NCBI GenBank assembly: GCA_030522415.1
Contig: CM060108.1
Coordinates: 34,699,256 to 34,763,255 of the forward strand
Length of the DNA stretch: 64,000 nt
Direction of reading: 5' to 3'
Origin: Channallabes apus
Taxonomy: Eukaryota; Chordata; Actinopteri; Siluriformes; Clariidae
In this document: positions 43,780 through 55,700 of the stretch, in pieces
Position numbering within the stretch: position 1 is the first letter of the stretch
How the letters are laid out: each line of letters begins with the position of its first letter
Notes under the pieces: model-generated
Database searches by the model: none
What the model was told of the DNA's origin: nothing
What the model saw: only the letters and a program-made list of their open reading frames with translations
Position numbers and translations under genes: made by a program

Positions 43780-46700
43780 CACATTAGAACAACTTAATTG
43801 TATGAGACAATGTGTGGTTTGAATACTGTGTACAAATAAATGAATTTGTATATCAATATGTTTATTTAAGTTAATATGTTGCTATTGTCCATTAAATTAT
43901 TATTATGTGGGAAAATATAGTATACTAGGGTATATATCTATAAGATAAGATATATTATCTTATAGATATATACCGTTCAAAAGTTTGGAGTCACTTGCAA
44001 ATTTCTTTGTTTTTGTTTAGTGATTTATTTTGTACATTCTATAACAATACTGGGGATTCCAAAACTATTACACATATGGTATTAGGTCATTACAGTTAGT
44101 TGTTATTTTAAGACAGCCTTTCTGTAATAGTTCTTGCAAGAACAGTATTGTCAAGTGCATTTGCAAAATCCGTCAAGCACCATAATGAAACTGGCTCTCA
44201 TAAAGGCCATCCCAAGAGGGCGAGACCAAAAACTACCTCTGCGCCCAGACGAGAAGTTCATTTAGAGTTATCAGCCTGAAAAATGTCCAATTAACAGCAC
44301 CTCAGATTAGAGGCGTTATGAAGTCTTTACAGAGCAGAAGTAGCAGACACATCTCAATATCAACTGTTCAAAGGAGATTAATGCATTTTTGGACGCCTTC
44401 AGCATTACTTTACAATGTAGAAAGAAATAAAAATCAGTTCAGAGTTAGAAAGTGACCCCAAACTTTTGAACGGTAGTGTACAGTACTAATATTATATAAA
44501 ATATTAATACTGATATCAGATATACAGATATCATGTAAACTCAAATTCCAAACAAATGCGGTTGATTACATTCTACTCTTAGTAAGGGTATAAGATATGA
44601 GGGTCTGATAAATTGTACATCTTTATTTGTCTGTTTCCCCCAACCCCCACATATGTGATCTGTACTGGGGGTCAAGCCAGCTGTCTCTCAAACATTCCTC
44701 TGCTGGTTTTAAATAGCAGCTCCTGCATGTGTCCCTCTGTGCCCTCCCTGCTCAAACAATCCCAACAGATCACACGGCAGTATGGGGCAGTATGAGCTGT
44801 CCCATCCCTAGAAGCTTTTCTATGCTAATCACTTCTACATACCCACCTGTTGCACTAAAATGATTGGCCTTAGGTGAACAGAGGCTCAATATTCAACCTT
44901 CAGTATACATACAATATGAAGAGCAGAGATCATGCAGCATACTATGCACTTGAAAAAAAAAACATGCTGCATAAATAAAGGTAGTTCAGTGGTTAAGACA
45001 TTGAATTATTTCTTAGAAGGTTCTGAGTTTAAATCCCAGCCCTAGGAAGCTACCACTACGCCCTTAAGCAAGGACTTTTAACACTCAGTTACAGTATATA
45101 AATTAGATGAATGTAATTTGCTGTGGATGATGATGTAAGTGTCATACAAAGGTAAATAAAAAGCAGCAATTCTTTTATTTAGAATTGTAATTATTTATTG
45201 CAATTATTTAGCAGATTTAGGAATAAAATATTTTTATTGCTCTTTACTACAATTCTGTTTAAGTCTCTATTCTGCTTGGTCAGAAGGTAATTAACATTCT
45301 GTAATAGCTAATCCAGCTGTTGTTTGGCAGTAATTTGCATCATGCATTTCTATGAATGCGCTGTTTCTAATGTGTGTGTTTTTAAGTAACATCTCATTTA
45401 CAGGAACTTGTATCCACATTAGTAAATATGAGTGAATAAATGAGTGAGTGTGAGATCGAGAGAAAGGTTGCACTTTTGACCGTGTCCTCCTTTTTCCGCC
45501 ATAGAACATGAAAGATGAAGAGATGAACACCGTTGTGATCATGAACATGGTAAGTGCTGTTACTGCAGAGCTGTGATATGCTTATGGCTTTTGCTTCCAG
45601 AGAGCAGAGGGAAATGGCAGCAGATTAGAAAAGAAAAAAACTATATTTAACCAGCTCATCATTTCAAGTTTAGAAAGCCTTATTTGTACATTTAGTGAAA
45701 TGCCAGCCTCGGAAGCATTGCAGCTTACTGAGCCCAAATGCCAACATAACACACATGCATCCATTATGCACAAGCTATGAAGACTAAAAACAATAAAGAA
45801 CAAATTATGCAAAAGGAACCATTATTATTCAAATGTCCCAGATATTATTCACAGACAACTGCACAGCGAAATTGCATCTAGTATAATTAATGGTGGAGGG
45901 AGGAAAATTTGAAATAACAAATGATGAAATGATGAACTGGTTTGATTTCTCATTTCTTAGGTGTCTCGCTTTGTTTCCTGCATGTTTTATCCTCATTTGC
46001 ATTCACCTTTTTAGATGCAAACACTGTGTTCATTTGGAAGTGAGACAGTAATAATAATAACAATAACAATAATAAAAATAATAATAATCCTGGATAACAC
46101 TTAGGTGTGATATTTTTAATAGGAGTGGAATGATCACCGTTTGACCTGGAATCCCAAAGAGCATGGGATTGATGTACTGCGAATTCCCTCAGCAAAAATG
46201 TGGCTCCCAGACATTGTTCTTATTAACAAGTGAGTGCCCTCTGTTACTCCATCAAAGAATCCCCAAATAAATATTCTAAAAGAAGGATTTTAACTTAGTT
46301 TTCTGAGGCCAACCTCATAAATAAAATGATACAGTAATACACTTGTTATCACTAGTACTAGACAAAGTCATTACAAAGGCTGGTAGAAAGACTTTGTCTA
46401 CTATAGGTGTGCCTGGTAGTTTATATACAGTAGGTACACACATTTCTTTTAAAATAAGGCACTACAGGTAAAAATATATAATTGATAGATTTTATATCTA
46501 AAAATGGCATAACAATTCCAAAGGGTTCTGCAAAACTTTTTATCCAAAGAATGTTCACCATAAAATTAATGTCTAAATTCTAGTCTTAGAGTGATGAAAT
46601 TGTTTGTATTGAATCTTTTATACTCATTCAATTAAATGTCGCATTACTGCATACATAATTACACATTTATGAAAAGGTTCCAACACAAAAATTATTGTAT

Positions 46701-49700
46701 AGCTACAGTATCAATAATCCATTGATTGTGATGTCTATTGTTTTCTAGAATTTTCTAGAATCTCACATCGATTAAACATTGATTCAGATGTATTGTACAT
46801 AAGCCCTTGGTGACAGGAACTAATTGACAGGAACTAATATAGTATCTCATGCATAACAAAACAGGGGCATTGGTGGATGGCGTGACTTAAACTGGGGTAA
46901 GTAAGGGGCATTCTGAGCACCCCTGAGTGGGTTAGTTCTTAAATATGTTATAGAAATTGAAAGGGAATGGTGTTGTCAAGGTTGGACACATTAGACTAAT
47001 AAGGAGCCCCAAATCTCCAGTGGCAACGGTGATTGGTGTTTCCTAACCTACCGTCCTGGCCAATATCCCACCTATCCCACCGCACCACTGGGCCTGCACA
47101 AGTCGGTGCATCCACAATGCTGGTTTCAAGCCCAGATTAAATGGGATTGTTTCATCAGGAAAGACATTCAATGTAAAACCTTTGCCAATTCAAATATATA
47201 CAGAAAAGGGACTTACTGCTCTGGCAATCCCTAATGAGAGCAGCCAAAAAAAGAACAAAAACATGTAAACTACGGTAATTTCAATCATGCTCTACATGTA
47301 GTTATAGTATTTTCTAACTTACTAGATGCCTCATCAAATTAATAGGTCTATCAAACTCACAAGTTGAGTCAGGAGTGAGAGAGGAATGAAACCGCTGTAT
47401 TTACAGACTGTAGTACACCTCAGGAACTCACTATTTATTACAATTTGTAGTCCAAACAATATTATTGAAAGCGTTGAAATCTCATTGACCTGCTTCACAC
47501 TTGAATTGTTGGTGGATCCCAAAGATGGCTGTCCACAACCTCTTTTTATAGAGCTGGCAAGTGTGTTAGTCTTTAAAATAAGACTCAGGCATGATATTCA
47601 CTTATGCAAGTCATAGGTTTTTAGACAGCCTGGCAGTAAGTTTTTGTAATTTCAGTACAAAAGTACATGTAAAAGTATTTGTAAAAAGTACCTATTAACT
47701 TTTTCAACAACTGTGAATGTTATATTGTTTTTATATGATAGCACTTTAAAGAAGCAATTTATATAGAGTAATTGACATTTCAGACAAATATGAAGAAATG
47801 GTGTGTTTATTTTTTCTCTGCTAGTGGAAAACATTCTGAAAATTTTATAGATCATCAGCTTCCATTCTTGTATGTGATGAGTCATACAATGTCAACCATT
47901 AAGTCACACAAGTTAGTTTTGTTCTATGGTGGCCAGTAGAGTTCAGTAGATGAAATTTAACAAATCTTGGTGTATATAATAATCTTTCTGATCCTTCAAC
48001 AGAACTGAGAAATGATAAATGATAAAAGTTGTTTTAAAGTACTTTAATGAACACTATTTAAGGTTTCAACAGAAATTTTTTTTTTTTTTTAATATAAATA
48101 TTGGCACCTGGCAAAGATATTTTTAGGGGTAGTAAGGAAGCCCTGGTGTCATAAAGAGACTTGGGGTTCCATCTTTGTCCATCAAATAATCCCCAAATAA
48201 ATATTCTAAAAGAGTTTTCTGAGGACCTCCTCATAAATAAAATTGCACTGGCCATATTGTATCTTAATAATGTATCTTAATAACCAGACATGATACAGTA
48301 ATAAACTTGATATCAAAAATGTAAACAGCTTATTGAACCTGGAATCTAAAAATATTCATAACTTAATACCTAATGCACCTTAATACCTGATGTGATGGGT
48401 CACATATGTAAGTAATGAGCTTTCATATCTGATGATGTCGCTAACTGTAAGATTCAGGATTAAGTTTTAATTATTTGTTACATGTACTTTAGTAAATTGT
48501 GTATGGTCCAAAGCTGGGGTCAGAGCGCAGGGATAGCCAGAGTACATCAGATGTAGCAGGTCAGGTTAATAGCCTTTCTCAAGAGCTCAACAGTAGCAGT
48601 TTGGTTGTGCTGAGTGTTGAACCCTAGTTCAACCCCAATAAGTAGCCCCGTAACCACGAGCTGTAACCAATTTAACCACCAGTGGCCCATGAAAAAAGTT
48701 TGTAACGCTTCAAGAGTTTGTGTCAGCCTTGCTCAAAGGTCCATGCAAACCTTTTCTGTTGTAGCAAGTGTGCTGTAGTAACCATTTCAAACTAGGAAGT
48801 AGAATACATGATGACGTGTCAGTACTCACAGTGATACTTGTCATGAAAGTTAATTGATACAGTCTTACCCAGGTAATTTATTTGTTTGTTTGTATTTTTG
48901 TTTGTTTGTTTTCTATTTTAATTCTGGTTATTACTTTTTTTTAAATATGGTAATACTTTCCATACTGTGTATGTTCATATTCCAAAACTCTCCCCTTTAA
49001 AACAGTTGACTGTGCCGCATCCATTCTGAGACACAAAAAATAATGAAATAGCTTTAAAAGTTGAGCCTATTCACAGTAAAAATCTTGTCACTGAAGTATG
49101 AGGAACAAACAAAATAATATTTAAATTAAAATGTTCAAATTATTGTGACTTTAATTTGAGATAATATTGCCCAGTGCTACTGTACTGTACCTCTCAGTGT
49201 GGTTATAGAAAATATAGAAATTCTTGGAACAATTGCATTGGTGGATTAATGAACTTTCTGCTGTGTAATATTTAATATCAAAAAGTTTTGAGGCTAGATA
49301 TGTTACAGGCCAGTAGATGGATCACCAAACTGTATAAATCAGTGTGCCAGAAGACATTATTATGTGTACTGTACTTTGGGAGCTATGCAGCTGGTGCTAC
49401 TCTGATCATGTGCATTACCACGTCTGTTATTTCATCATGGACAGCAAGTTAGAACAAAGAGCGAACGTGAAATTCCGTGTGAAACTAGACACAGAGACAT
49501 TTGACATGATTCAGCAGGTTCACGGCGATGCTACAATTAGTCATTCGATGTTATTTGTGCGGCACACGCGCTTCAAGAGTGCAAGATCATTACATAAGAA
49601 GAGGACAAGAGGTGAGGAAGACCTCAATGTTTAAAAAACAACTCGACAACATGTGCAAGATGATTGTAGGAGAACAATCCACAATGTTGCACAGTATGGG

Positions 49701-52700
49701 CATTCCTCACGTGTGATTTGAACATGCAGCGTGTTGCTGCCAAGTTTGTCCCCACACTGTTGACCAAAGAGTAGAAGAAACATTGTGTCGAAGTCTGCCA
49801 AGAAATCCATCCGTCAACGCCGTTGAGGTACTTGTCCCGCTTGAAGGATTATTACCGGTTATAAAAATAGGGTATATGGGTATATATTTCTTGGCAGTCT
49901 TTGACACAATGTTTCTTCTACTCTTTGGTCAACATTGTGTTTCTTTAAAGTTGACTTTACTGAGATGATGCAACAGTGGAAGATCCCATCACCTCCATGA
50001 CCAAAAAAGGCGAGACAGTTCAACCAAGTGCATGCTCATTGTCTTGATGGGACTTCTCACCTGAACCGAGATTGCTAATCAGTTTGGCTATAAGTAACCA
50101 TAGTTTAAGTTTGGTTTGTCTTTCTTCTGTTCTGTTCGGATTACTGTTCTGTTTTGTTTTCCGATCTCCTGCTGTTTTCGGTTCTGCATTGCTTCATGTT
50201 TTGTTTGCCTTTCTTAATATTATATAAAAAAAAAACTTAAAGACTTAACCACTGCGCCTATGCCTCGCCTGCAACAACCCTACAAACTAGACATAGCGAG
50301 ATGAAGCTTCATGAATCTCTGAAGCCTTCCAGCCAATTGGTTCACAAAAGGGTTCATTTCTCCAGGCTTCATTTGCACAAAACCCCACCTACTGGTCATT
50401 TTACCAGTACTGTATTTGATCCTCTCAAAGTTGTCTTCCCCTAGGTTGGGTGTGGGTATAATACATGATTTTCATTAAACTATGATTTTTTTTTATTGTG
50501 AGCACAAGATAATACCCCATTTAAACCATCAAACCATTAAACCGTTTTTGTTTCCTCCTATTAATGTGCTCGTATTTTTTTGAAAATAGATGTCCGTGCC
50601 TGTTACATTTTGATCAATGTTCCATGGTAGCACACATACCAAAGTGACCCTCTTCCATTACATTAATATTTCAGAATTTCGCTCATACAGTATGAGAGAG
50701 AAGGACATTGATGTTTTCCAACTGGGGCAATGTTACTAATTCATTCGTTCATTTTCTATACCGCTTAATCCTGTGTTCAGGGTCGCGGGGGACCTGGAGC
50801 CTATCCCAGGAGACTTCGGGCACTAGGCGGGGTACACCCTGGACAGGGTGCCAATCCATCGCAGTGCACACACACATACACACACACCCAATCACACACT
50901 ATGGGCAATTTAGGAACGCCAATTAGCCTAACCTGCATATATTTGGAGGAAACTGTGGGAGGAAACCGGAGTACCTGGAGGAAACCCACCAAGCACGGGG
51001 AGAACATGCAAACTCCATGCACACAGAGACGGGAATCGAGCCTGGCCGGGGAATCGAACCCAGACCCTGGAGGTGCAAGGCGACAGTGCTAACCACTACA
51101 CCACCGCGCCGCCACTAAGAAGATTAAATAATAATAATAATAATAATAATAATTTTAAGACATTATAGGTGCTTAATTGATGTGAGTCTGGCAGGATATG
51201 ATTAACTCTTTTCACACTGAGGCAGTGCTACTGGAAAGAGTAAAGAAGAGAAGGGCAGTGCATGTGCTTGTTTTTTTGCGCAGCGAGAGAGGGAACACAA
51301 AAAATAACACAGCAAATAATCCTTCAAATAATTGATCTATAATACTAAAGAAAATATGCATCCGAAATAACATTCAGAACACCAAAAAAACAAGAGCATG
51401 AGTTTTATATACAATACATGTCAATACATGGCAGCAAGATTCAAACCACTTCCTGAACCACCAATCGCAGCGAGGCTTCAAATGTCATTCATGACGTCAG
51501 TCACCATAAACAATACAAGCCTCGAAACATGCTTCACTAAATAGTTTCTGGATTTCTCGACACACTCGTCGAAGCATCAGTGCAGTACGTCCCATCATTA
51601 CTACAAACGTGACACTTAGTGACTGAGCAACTTTTAATATTTAAGCAAAACATTAAATTTTGTGTTGTACTTTCATTGGCAAGTTTTATCAGATCTACAC
51701 TACCGTTCAAAAGTTTGGGGTAATTTTCTAACTCCATGATGGTTCCTGATTTTTATTTCTTTCTACATTGTAAAGGAATGCTGAAGGCATCCAAAAATGC
51801 ATTAATCTCCTTTGAACAGTTGATATTGAGATGTTTCTGCTACTTCTGCTCTGTAAAGACTTCATAACGCCTCTAATCTGAGGTGCTGTTAATTGGTCAT
51901 TTTTCAGGCTGATAACTCTAAATGAACTTCTCGTCTGCGGCAGAGGTAGGTTTTGGTCTCGCCCTCCTGGGACGGCCTTCATGAGAGCCAGTTTCATTAT
52001 GGTGCTTGACGTATTTTGCAAATGCACTTGACAATACTGCTCTTGCAAGAACTATTACAGAAAGGCCGACCTCTGTGTCTTAAAATAACAACAAAACTGT
52101 TGTTTTTGTTGTTGTTACATAATTCCATATGTGTTATTCTATAGTTTTGAAATCCCCAGTATTGTTGTAGAATGTAGAAAATAAATCACTAAACAAAAAC
52201 TAAGAAATTTGCAAGTGACCCCAAACTTTTGAACAGTAATTTATGTCAAATTCAATCTAATATTTCAGGTTTCAGATAAGTATAAAGCTCAATGCAGGTT
52301 GTGACAGTTTCTCAAAGGGAAAGTACAGCCAAAAATAATACAAATTGTTGTCCACAGCTGTTTCAAAATGATGACTCAGCATGCTCTGTAGCGAGATTTC
52401 CCAATTTGAATGCTGGGAAAAATTCATCCTGATTTCTTATTTTGGAGGTGGACAGAAACTGTTTGAAAACTTCAGCAGTTATAGTGGATATTTGAGTGAG
52501 AGGGTTCTTAAATAGACATTCATACTACTGATAGTACTACACATAAAAGTCAGTCATTTTAACTTCCTGAGATCTGGATGTTGTAATTTTTCCTCACTGT
52601 TTGTCTTTGTTAGAACCTGATAACTATGAACGTAATCAATGTCTTCAAACAGGAAGAAGTTCGGCAAAAGAATTATACCTAAGAGTCCTTGTAAGAGAAT

Positions 52701-55700
52701 CACACAGGGTTATACAGACAATGTAGTTGGTGAAAATTGGTAATTTCCTCTTATGATGACATTTGAGTCTCAAGAGGTAAAAAAGTTTATTATTTGCAGT
52801 GGAGCGAATGAGTTACTCGAGCGACAGAACTGACTCAGCAGGTTACTCTTCCACAGTGACATCTAAAAATACTGTATGAGTTCAAGACAAAATATACAGA
52901 AGAAAAACTGCCAGTGAGAAAAATGACAGTAGGCGAGGTCGAGCACGTATGTAGCATTCTGTAATGAAAACAGACAAATTTCTATTTTCTTTAGCATCTT
53001 TGGCAAAAGGCTTAATCCATTTTTCTACTCATTTATAGTTTGCAGGTTTTGAAGTAAGACCTGTGCTCTCTTAAGTATCTTTTTTTTCAGTTGTGAGTAG
53101 ATTACTTTGGTGTTTATATACAGAAATACTGTAGATGTGCATGCAACCAGCTTGCAAAAAGCCCTGATTAGCATAGAAACCTGAGCTACATTGACGTCCC
53201 TACTACTGGCATGTTGGTTTTATAGTCTGACCTTGAGCTACTGGGCTACACATACTCTACTGCACTGTATATCTATACATTTGCATACCCAAGGAGTTTC
53301 TACAGTAGGACAATTAACTGAAATAAGCTGCCATAATTTGTATTTCTCTAATATAAAATGTAGAATATTGCTTGGTGAACATGCATCAAGGGTGCTCAAG
53401 ACAAACCAGGACTTTTGATTGTGCAGAATAAGAGAACAAATTTAAGAGAGTAAAAATTCCCTTTATTTCTCTGTATATTTCAGTGCTGCACTATTGCACT
53501 TCATACAACCTATTTACTAGGGTTTGTATTCCATCAAGGTATAAAGTTATATCAGATTCCTATAATGTGCAAGTGGAGCAGTGAGCAGGATGGGGTCATT
53601 TATTGTCCTGCAAAAAAGAACGCCTTTGGAAATCAAATCAGGCCATTTTACCCGTTAAAGGAATTGGGAATTAAAGGAGTTAAAAAGGAATTAAAGGAGT
53701 TCCTAGGAGGCCAGTGTTTCAGCAGTAATGATAACGGGAGGCAAAAAGCTTGATCATAACTCTGGCATACTGAGAGAACTTTCTACCCTGATTCACCCTG
53801 GTGCATTATTGTAGCAGGGGATTGTATAGAGAATAAAAGGTATTTTTCCCCTTTGTAACTGTGTTGTTATTCTGCACAATCAAAAATCCCAGTTTTACTT
53901 GAACACGCTTCGTATTTAAATGACTTAAGCAAAAGCACACCAGGAACAAGCAGGCGAATGGCTAATTTAAAGGCGAAAATTGAATTAATTAATGCTTTTT
54001 CAGAGAATCACCACTGGCACTATGTATAAGGGACTATATACAAAATATTACTGCCAAGTCTATGCAGCTCGCCCCTGGGATGCTGGAAAATGAAGGACAC
54101 AGTTGACGTCTTATCCACATTCAGAGAAATTCTTATGCACTTTTTGTCAAGCCTAGAATAAGAACATTGTATCCTTACCTGATTTGTATTTTTGGGATGG
54201 TTTTTTGGGCTAGTGCACTCATGTTACAGCTTAAAAGAACAACTGTAAAACTAAAGCAGGACCACTGAATGCTGTTTCATGTGATATCCAAATACACAAA
54301 AGCGACTTTGTCATTTGGCTCATTGCATGAAACATAATGCAACAACTACAAGTTATTTACCGTTAACTTGGTTGAAGTTATTTACTGTTAACTTTTCAAG
54401 AAAAGAACGTGACCATATCTGGATAAATCCTTCATGCAGAAAGCAGGAACTACTTCATTATTGACCCTAGTAGCCTGCAGGCTGGTAGTCAGTGGTTCAC
54501 TACATTATCTTGGGTTCAATATCCAATATGTGTTCCTCAGCATGTTCTCAAACGATGACTCAGCAAAATCATGTAGTGTTTTAACTTTTTAACAGATGTT
54601 CCTGTGGGAAAATTATCAATAATATTGATACTGAATACAAATCAAGTAAATTGTTAATGTAAATGAAGTGTTCAGGAATATGCTAATGTTCATCTCCAAT
54701 ATTCATGCGAAGGTATTTACATCATCTAAATCCTTACCTGCATGTGTATGTGTGTGTGCAGTAATGACGGTGTGTTCGAAGTGGCTCTACATGTTCATGT
54801 TCAGGTATACAGTAATGGCAGAGTGACATGGACCCCACCTGCTCTTTTCCGCAGTTCTTGTGGTGTAAAGGTAAGACAAAAATGAATAGTGACACAACTA
54901 CTCTTGAAAAAATTGAACCATGAGTATTTAGTTAGATAGCAGAATCTTATTAGGATCTACTGTATATGCTAAATATTTAATGAGAAAAGGTAAACACAGT
55001 GAAAACACAAAAAAATAGCATAAACGTACAAATAAAAGGCACATAAACAATTGGTCAATAAATTTGAGCCAACACTGCCTGGCCAAAAAAGATTGCATAT
55101 TCTAATATTTCATTGTCACCTTTAGCTTTAATTCCAGCACACAATGGCACACAGTTCATGTGTGAAAATGATTCCTCATGCTCCCAGAACGACTCTTTTA
55201 CAAGAATCAATTGACTTTATTGACCAACTGAAGAAACCCTAGATCATGACACTACTTCCAGAGGTTTGCACAGTGGACATTATGTGTGATGGGTGCATCA
55301 CTTCACGTGCTTTTATTCTTACATTGATTCTCTGGAAAAGGGACAATCTGAACACATCAGACCATATAACTTTTTTCTCCTTCTTTTTCTTTGATGCAGC
55401 CCAATGATTTGTCCTCTCAGAAATGGCGAGTGTATAAAAGAGATATCCGGGAAAAGGGATCGATAAAGAAAATCGCTTTAGATAAAGGAAATGGCTTTGC
55501 AATGAACATCGTAGCATTAAGTAAAGTAATCCAGCAGTGCTTATTGTGGGCATGACCTCTGTTGGTAAAGAGAGAAGAAATGTCCTGTGCCTTTGTTACA
55601 TCTATATAATGTATGTACATTCATATTAGTTATAAAATGTATGAACTAACGCGCAGATTATGACTCCATTCTATGAATGTGCAAATACTTATGGAGAGGT

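Larger units (their letters stand above)
35527..45504. other. chrnb1 intron 2 (10 kb)
   Basis: Dominated by inserted elements: a family A SINE, the nested hAT pair at 37039-38930, the GGGCCCGG element with its nested MITE at 40749-42650, a further inverted-repeat element and a Tc1-derived MITE. The stretch 38940-40680 is AT-rich with many TACAGTA and TACTGTA words and no named feature. Confidence 0.8.
46230..54761. other. chrnb1 intron 4 (8.5 kb)
   Basis: Contains a local duplication, SINE copies, a mariner remnant, a hAT element with a nested SINE, a Tc1-derived MITE and a 525-base inverted-repeat element. 52250-53380 and 53920-54750 show nothing recognisable. Confidence 0.8.

Noticed and set aside
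49344..49634. 96-codon frame that looks like a small conserved gene
   Set aside because: It matches the HTH part of a mariner transposase and is followed by frameshifted remains of the same protein.
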